NCBI RefSeq assembly: GCF_010015445.1
Contig: NC_053114.1
Location: 18,245,724-18,309,723, forward strand
Source: Perca fluviatilis
Lineage: Eukaryota > Chordata > Actinopteri > Perciformes > Percidae
Length of the DNA stretch: 64,000 nt
Direction: 5' to 3'
In this document: piece after piece, positions 24,600-56,349 of the stretch
Numbering within the stretch: the stretch's first letter is position 1
Layout: every line of letters begins with the position of its first letter
Position numbers and translations under genes: made by a program
The notes under the pieces: model-generated
The model's input: only the letters and a program-made list of their open reading frames with translations
What the model was told of the DNA's origin: nothing
Database searches by the model: none

Positions 24600-26552
24600 A
24601 TAATGTACTTAAATGTGCTTCAAATAGCTACAACATTAAAATGCTACTAACAAATAAATTAGATAATAGATCTGCATAATGACTACTACTTTTAAAATTG
24701 ATATGTTTTGCTGATAATTCAAATGTACCTATACTTTAGATAAGATTTTGAATGCAGGATTTTCAGTGGTAATGGATGGCAATGAATTCTTCTTTCACCA
24801 CTGGTCATTGTCTCCTATTAGTGTGGTTGGTTCGTCCTATCACACAGAGACACAGTAGATTTGTCAGTAGCGTGTAGTTACACAAGCTAAACAACTCACA
24901 AACTAAATGGCCCCACATCACTAAGGGCACATTTCTGGGGCTGCTGCTGATGGCGATTATGTCAGAAACTGAATTACTGAGGCCGATCCAAACTCAAGTT
25001 TTAATGCAAGGCCAGAGGGACTGACCTGTGCATAATAATACTATTCTGCTTCAATTTCATACTTGGGTTCTTGTAACTTTTGGTTTAAAAGAAAATACTC
25101 TTCCAAGCAAACCAAGATACTATAGACTCACTTTTATGCTTCTCTGTCTCAGGGATATAGCGCAATACACAGCGGTATTGCTAAGATCAAAGTAGCTCAG
25201 CTTGTTGTGATCACCGGCATATCTTTTTAGTCACTGCAATATTGCAAAAGAGAATACACACATGCGCACAGGGTCAAAGATAAATGAGCCTTGGGCAGTG
25301 GGCAGACAGGCCAATGCCATCTGGTGCCCAGTGTGGATGCTGAGCAACAGTCAGCTCCACACCTGGGAGATGGTATCGCCTGCAACTGTTGGCAGACCAC
25401 CGACTGCACGCTCACCTACCCCCACACTTTTGAATCTGAGCTTTATGGTGTCTCACAGACTGCAGACAAAAAGAGAAACCCACCCAAAGATGGCATTACA
25501 CATTTTATACATCTGCCTACATACAGTATTTCCCAGAATGCCTATATTTGTTTATTGTTCTCAGCTGTGGGAGAGAGTAAGATTTTTTTTGTGATTAGTG
25601 AGTTATAACCTTTATTCAAAACACAGTGCCTTGCTGCTTTAATTAGGTGGAGAAACTATATAACTATATCTTCTTCTACGGAAAACTTCTCTGTGCGTGG
25701 TTGTTGATTGTGTAAAAGTGTGAGTAAACAAAGAATCTGTTGTTGTTTGATTCTGACGCCAAACCCTGACATTGCTTGCTGAAAATCTAATGCAGCTGTG
25801 CTGGAAATACCAAGAGACACTGCCTGTTTGTTTTTTTCTAAATTTGGAGTTGTGATTCTGGCCACCCTATTAATGTACTGTAAGTCCAATATTTCCTCTC
25901 ATTTTAGCTCTAGTTTTTTGTCTCCACCAGCTCCTGAGGTAACTATATGGCTATTTGCACCACCATGTTCACTAGCTGATCGCAAACTTTGTCTGTGTGC
26001 CACTTGGTGCATGCAGTTAGCATGAATTAGGTTTATCAGAGCTTTTTCTTTTAAAAACACCTGCCATGCTGGAAGAAAAGGTTGATGAGAGCGGTGAGAA
26101 TGAGCCAAAACAGTAAAATCACAGTCTATAAAACCCAAATAATGAGCTGAAAGACGTTAAAATTCTCTATAGAGCTGAGAGGAAATGCCATAGTCATATT
26201 GTACTTCTCTGTGGGTTTAGTGCAGAATCAAAGAATGCACCGGTTTTGCATGCTTATTGTGAATACATTACAAGAAATGTTAAGTTTGCATTATTGTTAA
26301 CTATTTTATATACCATATATATATAAATTTCAAGATTGATCTCTGACCATTTTAAAATACTATATTGAAGCAGTTTTCTTCAATATAGTATTTTGTCTCT
26401 AGTAATTTATGGAATTAATGGGGAAAAAAACTAAAGGTACATACGTAACAGTAACAAAGAATAGTGTGACTAATCCTGCCTCTCTCCAGCATCATGTGGC
26501 AAGTTTTCTTCATCACATTGGACGTCTGCATCATCTCTAAATACAAATGAAT
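24600..26552. other. intergenic DNA, no gene recognised
   Basis: The open frames (up to 110 codons near 25262-25608) overlap on several frames without family resemblance or splice context. I see no RNA gene. Confidence 0.6.
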
Positions 26553-27163
26553 GTGGTGTTTCCATTGCTTTCACCTCTATTACTTTCTGAAAAACAGTAA
26601 GAACGCAGTTTTACTATTGTAAAAATATAGTGTTTTTCACATTGTTGTGTATGTAACCTCAGACATCTTACCTGGACATGTTGGTATCTTTCCTCTTTTA
26701 CCTGTTTCTCTCAAACGGTACAGTGTATAACTGTTTCATTCTTGTTTGATGTTTGTATACAAAAAAAAAGGCTTTCTGAGCTTTCTCTATATAAATACCG
26801 TATATGTTCACTAACTAGTCTAAAACAAGACACCTGCTTAGGCTTTCAGCTAAAATTGCAATCAGCAGTGTTTGATAGGCACCAGACTGAAATTTATTCT
26901 GTTTTGAATGTGTGGTTAACAGTTATGACAGCAGTGTGTTAGCATTTGAACAAAGTGCTGTAATTCTACAGTGCTGTGCATGTTGTGGTTAAAGTCATGG
27001 GATAAGTGTGTAGAGTTTTGAAAACTGTGTTCAAGCAATGAAAAACGAACTAGTTTTTTGAGTTTGGTCCACATGAACTCCTGCTGTGCAGACTGTAGTT
27101 AGAGTTTTGCACATGTAGCTCTAGTTGTGCCCACTGTCGTTCAGCAATCGAAAAAAACTGTAA
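26553..27163. repeat. dispersed repeat pair, copy 2
   Basis: This is the partner of 22431-23024, displaced by 4.12-4.14 kb in the same orientation. It has its own indels, including CACCTGCTTAGGCTTTCAGC near 26830, which is absent from copy 1. The divergence suggests old insertion events rather than a recent tandem duplication. Confidence 0.8.
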
Positions 27164-27734
27164 AAGGTAATGCATTTCAAAGCAGCAAGTGTTCTGAAAT
27201 CTCTCTTTCCTGCGGCAATCAAGGACACACTGACACTGAGTGGGCATTCATGATCAGGAAATCAACTAAAACAATGCTGTGAATTTCGTAATTTATATGC
27301 TTTGAGAAGGCTTCTGTTTTGTCGAACGAGTATGAAATATTGCATGCTGGTGCATCCTTGAACATCCTTGAACATCTATCAAAACCAAGTAACTAGCCTC
27401 TGCAACAAATGGAAATAAATAAATTCACTATTTGCAAGAAAGGCATCTAAACATATAGTAGCCTGTGCTTTGGATGGAAGGGATCAGTGAGGACTAATAC
27501 AAATCCAAAACTACTTTGCTGTCACACTGAAATGTCAGATCCATCCAATGGTTATGGTACAAAGTAAAACAGTAACCTGGGCTGACTTCATGTGAACACC
27601 ACAGATAGTAAGTGACTGATTTTATAACAGCCAGTAACAAGGGGTCATGGGATTTTTACTGCTGGAGATGAATTTCAAGTTGCCATGAATGAGTCTCTCC
27701 CATTGCTCTGCTAAAACACAGACAGCCCTCTTAC

Positions 27735-28060
27735 CCAGAGACAGAGAGGGAGGGAGAGAGGAAGAGAGAGAGAGAGGAAGAGACGGCACTTACAGCATAC
27801 AGAAAGAGGTAGAGAAAGAGTTTGAGTGGGGAAAGCGTGAAGAGGCTGAGTGTGACAGCACCGAATGAGAGGAGGAGGAGGGACCAAGTGGCAGGGACAA
27901 GGGAGGGAGAAACCGAGAGGGGGACGGGCCGAGAGTGAGCAAGGGGAGGGAGCATCAGACACAGGGAAAGTAGATGAGAGGGAGAAGGAAAGAGGGAAAC
28001 TGAGGGAGTCAGGAGAAGAGAGGAGCGCAAAAGGAAAAGACAGCAACAAAAAAAGGAGGA
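27735..28060 (+). repeat. purine-rich (GA-rich) tract upstream of tnfaip8l3
   Basis: The + strand is strongly GA-rich (GAGGGAGGGAGAGAGGAAG and similar). It ends about 230 bp before the tnfaip8l3 start codon. Such tracts are common in TATA-less vertebrate promoters and may form triplex or non-B DNA. I see no TATA box nearby, so this may be part of the promoter or 5' UTR. Confidence 0.6.
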
Positions 28061-28292
28061 CAGCTCAGCAAATCAGTCCAGTAGCATTCCTCTCACAGCT
28101 GCAGTGATCCAGACTGGGAGGGGAAGTTTAGCGCACCAAGAGAAGAAGGAAAAAAAAAATACAAGAAAGTGCATTTGTAGATTTTTTTTTTCCCTGGGTG
28201 AAGAAATCCGAAGACTCCCTTTAGAGGAAAGGGAACAAGAAGAAATAGGAATCAGAGAGCTTCTGCAGCCTCCGATTGTCCTGCAGGGGAAG

Positions 28293-49178
<20,886 letters not shown>

Positions 49179-49553
49179 CCACACACCTGAACTCTTTCTC
49201 CTTGTGCTCCTTCTCTTGCTGGTTTCTCCCTCCTCCTTCTATTTCCTTTTGACTTGCTCAACCCTGACTGCTTACATCCTCTTCCCTCTTTCTGCTCTCG
49301 TCTTCCTGTTTCTTCTTCATCCGTTACCATGAAGCTCGCTGTAACATCCTGCTGCTGTGGAATATTTTAGACTGTCTTTTCACTCAGCAGATCATGGCTG
49401 CACACTGGGACAGCCTGTATCATGTTGTATGCATTATAGCATTCCAAGTCATCCCCTTTGTGTGCAAACGTGTACTGTACCAATGGCCAAAAAAACATGC
49501 ATTAGGTATAGTTGGATATGGAAGATAATCAGTAGTAGTAATCAGTCTTTCTC

Positions 49554-49555
<2 letters not shown>

Positions 49556-49645
<90 letters not shown>

Positions 49646-49646
49646 C
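49556..49646 (+). repeat. (TG)n microsatellite in the tnfaip8l3 3' UTR
   Basis: TG repeats of about 90 bp grading into GCGCGC, located between the stop codon (49178) and the putative polyadenylation signal (49768). If that signal is used, the mature mRNA carries a long UG repeat. Confidence 0.9.
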
Positions 49647-49767
49647 ACATGTGTATGTGATTCGTTTGAAAAATGTGTTTGTACATAAGACCAACTATGA
49701 CATGGTGTGTGTATTACAGTATGTATCTGTGTCAACCTTCTCTACAATGGTGTAACACTTGTCTTTT

Positions 49768-49773
49768 ATTAAA
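49768..49773 (+). terminator. candidate polyadenylation signal of tnfaip8l3
   Basis: ATTAAA lies 590 bp after the stop codon, followed within 40 bp by T-rich sequence. The call is motif-based only. Confidence 0.45.
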
Positions 49774-50764
49774 GATTTCTTGTAAACATTATTTTGCAGT
49801 TCTTTTGACAACAATATCCATGTGAACAGTGAAAACTGTTTTAGGAAAGATGGGTATGATGATCATTTTCTCTCAGAGCTCATTTCTTAAACAACATGTG
49901 AAGGAAAACAAATGATTTGCCTGCCAACCAGTTACTTTTAGAATAATGCTTTGAATTTATTCAAACTAAAATGGCAAATGTTGGTGCCTATTTTTCAACA
50001 GCCACCATGACAGAAAATATATGGGTGGATCAGATCTGGAAAATAAGCCACAAATGGTGCATGAAGCTACTACTTTCCCGTCCATTTGACACACATGCCC
50101 GACAGGCATACATTTGCCAACACTGATTTTGAAATGAGCAGGAAAATCAGTGATTTGTATTTCTGGTTCATTAGATGCCCTCTGGTCTACTCTGCTCTCC
50201 AGTCCAGGAAAATGTATTACTTGCGGCTGGGTGTGACTCCAGCTGAATTATTTTGGCAGCCAGCAGAGAAGAAGTCCCGTTTTATGTCTCCGTCTCCTTG
50301 TAGAAACACGAAACAGACAGACCACCCAGCCTTTGAGCCTCCACGTACACTCAACGTACTTGCTGTCAGGCAGGCACACATTAAGTCAGCTATGTAGACT
50401 TAGTCTATTTAAATGTTAGTGGACATAAAGAGAAAGGTGGCATTTGTGTCATTAACCATGTACTCAATTTACTTATATTGCCCCTTTGTTTTGTTATTCT
50501 CCTGCAGTTGGACAAAATATCCAGTGTGAAGTGTATCAAAAACATAATTCATAATGTAGAGAACTGCAGGAGGAGTATATGCACATATGCACATGTGTGC
50601 GAACACACACACACACACATGAATACGTCATGTCCTGGAGTTGACTAAGATTTTAGAAGCTAATTTGTTTTTTGCATTTACAAACAAGTCATGTCTTGGT
50701 CAGGGAGTAATTTCTGTCATTATGTAAGATCCGAGTTTCCATCACACCGTAAACCTAATAATCC
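49774..50764. other. intergenic DNA after tnfaip8l3, no gene recognised
   Basis: There is one open frame of 103 codons (50086-50397) with no recognisable family and a short CA tract near 50605. I see no supporting features. Confidence 0.55.
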
Positions 50765-51214
50765 TTAAAGGTCCAGTGTGTAACGTGTTTAGTTGTTCAT
50801 CATCAAAATCTGTGTTGCCCGTTCACAAACTTGTCCTTTTTCATGAATATTTACCACCACCATCAATTCCAAGTATTCCTTTTGACTTGAAATTTTACAT
50901 TTGCATTAGCATGAACTGGGGTAGACGCTTCATATTCATGCGCCATCTTGAAATACGTTAGCCAGTAAGGGACATACAGGACATACTGCTCCGCCTTTCG
51001 CGTTTTCACTGTCACATGATAAACTCACATGTGCTGCTAATGGAGGACCACACATATTCAAAATCCAAATTTCAGGAACAGATGTCTTCTTCTTCGCCCA
51101 GAAAAAGAAAAAGGATATTGAAAAGAGCAAGAGACCGGCTTTTTGCGAGAGAGTTGATTGCGATATATGATCTCAACTCTAGATGGGAGAAATTCCTACC
51201 CATTGGAACTTTAA
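50765..51214. mobile_element. TTAA-bounded MITE, copy 2
   Basis: A 450-bp copy of the family at 7317-7869. It starts TTAAAGGTCCAGTGTGTAAC and ends CATTGGAACTTTAA (one change in the right TIR). Relative to copy 1 it lacks the GGTATCGTAGCTTCCAGGCC segment and a block after GGCTTTTTG, accounting for the roughly 100-bp difference. Confidence 0.75.
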
Positions 51215-52015
51215 TCATAAAAGGGCAGGTAGACTCACAAGAAACAGATCAAAGCAGCATAGCCCAAGATATATACTGACTTTTGTAGTGTGAATCAAGC
51301 GCTTAAAATGTTGGGTACTACAATTCCCATAATGCAACCATCAGTATATTTTCTTTAAAACCCAAAACAATTTAAATATGTCTTTGTTATAAAGCGGTTA
51401 ATCTCAAACTGGTTCTCAGAAGTGTAGTTGAACAAGACCACACAAACTAAACAAATAATGAATAGATCTTCTCAACGCCAAAGATTGTCAGTTGACTACA
51501 ACAGCCTGTGGCTTAAAGACCTTCCAAATCTGCCATCCAAAGGATCAGAGGAGAGGAAGAATGAGCAGCATCATCACTTAATGTCAGCTAATGAAAGAGA
51601 GGCCCAACTGTTGATAACACGACTGGGAGGTCGCATGTTTGATCCTTTCGAAATGTCCTTGAGAAACAGAGAACTACTGGTTCATTGCTGTAACCTGCCT
51701 GAACTTTGTAAAAATAGTACAGCTACTAAAACTGAAAAAATAGGTAATTGCAGACCTGGATTTGGCAGTGTGACAGACAGATGTGCCAGATGTTTTACCC
51801 ACAATTTAGTTTCATTCAACCAGTGTACATGAAAACGAATAAGAGGACCGAAAGTATTTTGCTTTTTTTGTCTATTTTGTAAATTATTGAGCGTCATTCC
51901 TCTTTTAATTCTGTGTAACTTCTCTATCTACTCTGCGTTCTCCACTGTGTTTCAGAGGAAAGCATAGACCTCTAGTGGTGAAGTGACTCATTACACCTGA
52001 GTGTGATACTTATGG
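51215..52015. other. intergenic DNA with an orphan open frame
   Basis: A 134-codon open frame (51428-51832, +) has no recognised domain. It starts amid AT-rich DNA and overlaps no splice-like junctions. I do not call it a gene. Confidence 0.45.
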
Positions 52016-53046
52016 GCCAGTTGTTCAAAGGTAAGCTGATCGGATTTTGGTTATCGGATTGGATCAAATCTTGAAAATGGGTTGTTCAAAAGGGAAAGAA
52101 GGATTCTGAAATCTGATTAGATCACGGAATCCAATCCTAGTTTTAATCTGGATCAAACCTTCAGTTTGTGTTGTTCAAAACTTGTCAGTAGGATTTGGAT
52201 AACTTTGATCCAAAAAAACAGGATTATCCTGATCCCAACAGGGGGTAGGATTTCAAGGTGGATTCCAGGAAGAAAATATAGTAAAACTTTAAAATTGGTC
52301 AAATAATACATTTGTATCATGTAGTGTGTGTATATACTTTTATTTATATTTTGCACTTGTGTAACTGTTGTAACAGATAATTAAGCTATTCAGTATAGTA
52401 AAATAAAATAAAAATAAAAATGATCTTGTCCCCATGTCTAAACGAGAAACCGAAAAGAGCAGAAGCACAGATCGTCCTGGCAGAGGAGCTAATCTAGCTG
52501 ACCAAACTGCAGCAAACTAAAGCCAAACTTCAGATCCGCCTCCTAAAAGCAGGGCTTGGAAATGCTGGTCTCTCCTCCTCAGATGAAGAAGAACCCTGAA
52601 CGTTCTTTATTTTGTTAACTATTTGACATTTAGCCTTTCGTTTTGTTTTTAAGACATTTTCAAAATATCCACAATATATTTGTTAATGTATATTTGTTTT
52701 TATTTGTTGTAACTCAGATGAGGGGTCATAAAAGAAATTATGAATGGAAGTGGATGGTTATGTTATTGTTGTGTTTTGTCTCAAAATAAGAAACCCTTAC
52801 AGTGACCCCATGTTGGCTCTTCTACCTGTTCTTTACATAGCTGGTAGCCCACATTGTGATATGTTGTCCCGTTTAGAGCATTGGTAATCTAAACAAACTG
52901 TGTATATGGATAAGGGTGATCCAGTCCAATGTTGCTTTGAAAAAACGGCATAAAAGTAAGATGGATTACCTGATCCTGGATAGCAAATATTGGGATTTCC
53001 AAATCCTGATCATTTTGATCCAGATTAAATGTTTTGAACAACTGGC
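52016..53046. mobile_element. candidate Harbinger-like DNA element with decayed ORF remnant
   Basis: Fourteen-bp terminal inverted repeats GCCAGTTGTTCAAA (52016-52029) and its complement (53033-53046) bound 1031 bp. Sub-terminal TTGTTCAAA and GGATTTGGAT motifs recur inside. At 52447-52599 (+) a frame reads KPKRAEAQIVLAEELI, stop TAG, then LTKLQQTKAKLQIRLLKAGL and SSSDEEEP, stop TGA. This acidic, helical C-terminus resembles those of the Myb-like proteins encoded beside Harbinger transposases. No transposase domain is seen. The family assignment is tentative. Confidence 0.45.
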
Positions 53047-54843
53047 TATGCTGACAGCTATCAGTCACAAAACCAGTGTAACTTATTATAAATCATATCA
53101 TATCAAGGTTTATCAAATAGATTTCATTGTCATAGCTGGGTATTTTTCTCTGTCAAAACTGCTGTTCAAATGGAACAAAGAACACACTTCAAATGAGACC
53201 TTTTTATATAAACAGACCTGGTGACCACAGACAAAAAAAATGAATTGACATGTCCACACAAAGGGTTGTTTGAACCGTATAACCACATGATATCTTGGAA
53301 AACACTGAACAAATAAAGTGTCCTCTGCATGGTGTTTGAAAAAGGCTGCAAAAGGATAACAAATCAAAAGCTTCCCTGCTCCAGAAGTTCACCGCTCCAG
53401 TCTTTGAAGTCCTACAAACAGTTTGCCTTTGGGTCTGATATGAAGAGGGAATTCATTTCCTTCCATATCTTCCTTGTTCTCTGGAGACTGCCTGTTTAGA
53501 CCTTCCTAAAAGTCAAAGGGCATTCACAAACAACAGCAAAAGACAAATAAATACCATGTCAACAGTGCACAACGTACATCAAAATGAGTCCCCCAGGTTT
53601 CTCTCTGAAGCGGGCCCTAAGCAGGAGGATCACACAAATTCTAGCAAGACTCTCATGAGTTCATTCCGATAGCCTATAGGAAATTTGTCTGCGACAGTGG
53701 AATCGCTTAAAACGTCATTTGTAATGACCATTTGAGTAAGGTCGGCATAAGCTGCTAAATAAACATAGAGCTCATTCTAAATCCCAAATCTGTCCAATTT
53801 TCAAATGCCATAAAAAATGATTACACAGTCAGACGAAATCACATATATGACAAATGTTTTCACCTGGCAATCGTCTTCACAGTTGTAGTGTGTAGGTGAT
53901 CACTGTGCGTTCAGCAGTGGTGCTCTCTGCTCGTTGATCCCTCTGAACCTGTACCTTAGCTAATTGATGCAAAAATTGCAAAACACGTCATGTTGGATTA
54001 GCCTCACATTCGGTTACCGATAAGGTTGGGCAAATTTAAACTGCTTAGCCAACGTTAATGCCAGTCTAGTTTACCATGAGCTAATATTTAATAATATCAG
54101 TGATAACTTTAAAGGACAATTCCGGCACAAGTGGTTAATAAAAGATGTGTACCCACTCGATCGTTCTCTGGGACATGTTTTCATGCTAATTGAATGTGTT
54201 TGTAGCTTGAAAGAAGCTAGCACGGACCGCTGATTAGCTTACAACGCTAGAATTCAGGGCACAGGGAAAGTAAAAACAGATCACTATTTTGTACCACTAA
54301 AAAGGCTCAAAATATCACCAAACTTCAACGGTAGCATAATGAGGGTCCTTAAATGTTAACCAAAGTATTGAGAACTCTGTAAGTGTATAGACAGTTTATT
54401 GAAAGGACAGATTATAAAGACACTCACGTTCATGTTTACACGCGGCTGCCGTCTTGAAAACCAGTCATGACTTACAGCTGGTGATGCAAAACTAAAATCA
54501 AAAGCAATTTGCTCAATATATCTGAAATAATCGCACCGATGTAAAACATAACTTGGCTAGTGTAGCTACTTACTCAGTGGATAACTGTCCATCTGGTCCA
54601 TCCGGTCTGGGTCGCTGTCTCCAATTTATTTCTGGGACATAGAAAAAAGTTTCAAGTACAGCCCTGTTTATCAGAGAGGGGACATCTTCAGACTGTACAT
54701 CGCAACAGGTCCCACTCCGTGCAACACAGACACTCTGTTCGGTGGCCATAGCTTCACGATGTCCGCAGGTACACCACCAGTTTCTTGAAGTACAAGGCTG
54801 TGTTGCGGCATTGTACCTTAGCATCTTACATACATTCTGTGCC
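53047..54843. other. intergenic DNA with a possible partial DNA element
   Basis: From 54109, TTAAAGGACAATTCCGGCAC resembles the left end of another TTAA-bounded fish element. No matching right end is found before the minisatellite at 54844. No coding exon is recognised. Confidence 0.45.
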
Positions 54844-56349
54844 ATACTGGGACAGAGAGGCTGAGTGGACTGGTTATACTGGGACAGAGAGGCTGAGAGG
54901 ACTGGTTATACTGGGACAGAGAGGCTGAGTGGACTGGTTATATGGAGACAGAGAGGCTGAGTGGACTGGTTATACTGGGACAGAGAGGCTGAGTGGACTG
55001 GTTATACTGAGACAGAGAGGCTGAGTGGACTGGTTATACTGGGACAGAGAGGCTGAGTGGACTGGTTATACGGAGACAGAGAGGCTGAGAGGACTGGGTA
55101 TACTGGGACAGAGAGGCTGAGTGGACTGATTATACTGGGACAGAGAGGCTGAGTGGACTGGTCATACTGGGACAGAGAGGCTGAGTGGACTGGTTATACT
55201 GGGACAGAGAGGCTGAGTGGACTGGTTATACTGAGACAGAGAGGCTGAGTGGACTGGTTATACTGAGACAGAGAGGCTGAGTGGACTGGTTATACTGGGA
55301 CAGAGAGGCTGAGTGGACTGGTTATACGGAGACAGAGAGGCTGAGAGGACTGGGTATACTGGGACAGAGAGGCTGAGTGGACTGATTATACTGGGACAGA
55401 GAGGCTGAGTGGACTGGTCATACTGGGACAGAGAGGCTGAGTGGACTGGTTATACGGAGACAGAGAGACTGATTGGACTGGTTATACTGGGACAGAGAGG
55501 CTGAGTGGACTGGTTATACTGGGACAGAAAGGCTGAGTGGACTGGCTATACGGGGACAAAGAGACTGAGTGGACTGGTTATACTGGGACAGAGAGGCTGA
55601 GTGGACTGGTTATACTGGGACAGAGAGGCTGAGTGGACTGGTTATACTGGGACAGAAAGGCTGAGTGGACTGGTTATACGGAGACGGAGAGGCTGAGAGG
55701 ACTGGTTATACTGGGAAGAGAGGCTGAGTGGACTGGTTATACGGAGACAGAGAGACTGATTGGACTGGTTATACTGGGACAGAGAGGCTGAGTGGACTGG
55801 TTATACTGGGACAGAAAGGCTGAGTGGACTGGCTATACGGGGACAAAGAGACTGAGTGGACTGGTTATACTGGGACAGAGAGGCTGAGTGGACTGGTTAT
55901 ACTGGGACAGAGAGGCTGAGTGGACTGGTTATACTGGGACAGAAAGGCTGAGTGGACTGGTTATACGGGGACGGAGAGGCTGAGAGGACTGGTTATACTG
56001 GGAAGAGAGGCTGAGTGGACTGGTTATACGGGGAAGAGAGGCTGAGAGGACTGGTTATACGGAGACAGAGAGGGTGAGAGGACTGGTTATACTGGGAAGA
56101 GAGGCTGAGTGGACTGGTTATACGGAGACAGAGAGGCTGAGAGGACTGGTTATACTGGGAAGAGAGGCTGAGTGGACTGGTTATACTGGGAAGAGAGGCT
56201 GAGTGGACTGGTTATACGGAGACAGAGAGGCTGAGAGGACTGGTTATACTGGGAAGAGAGGCTGAGTGGACTGGTTATACGGAGACAGAGAGGCTGAGAG
56301 GACTGGTTATACTGGGAAGAGAGGCTGAGTGGACTGGTTATACTGGGAT
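54844..56349 (+). repeat. 32-bp minisatellite, about 47 copies
   Basis: The unit is ACTGGGACAGAGAGGCTGAG followed by TGGACTGGTTAT. Variants include ACGGAGAC for ACTGGGAC, GAGAGGACTGG for GAGTGGACTGG, and a 31-bp form with GGGAAGAGAGG. Variant order shows block duplication. The trio TGGGTATACT, GACTGATTATACT, GGTCATACT recurs exactly 256 bp apart (55095 and 55351), which is eight units. The block beginning CAGAGAGACTGATTGG recurs 287 bp apart (55461 and 55748), which is eight 32-bp units plus one 31-bp unit. An open frame across the end of the array (56150-56422, minus) is a by-product. Confidence 0.95.

Noticed and set aside
51428..51832. 134-codon + strand open frame between tnfaip8l3 and scg3
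   Set aside because: No family resemblance, no promoter or splice evidence, and it is next to a MITE. Chance or element-derived is more likely.
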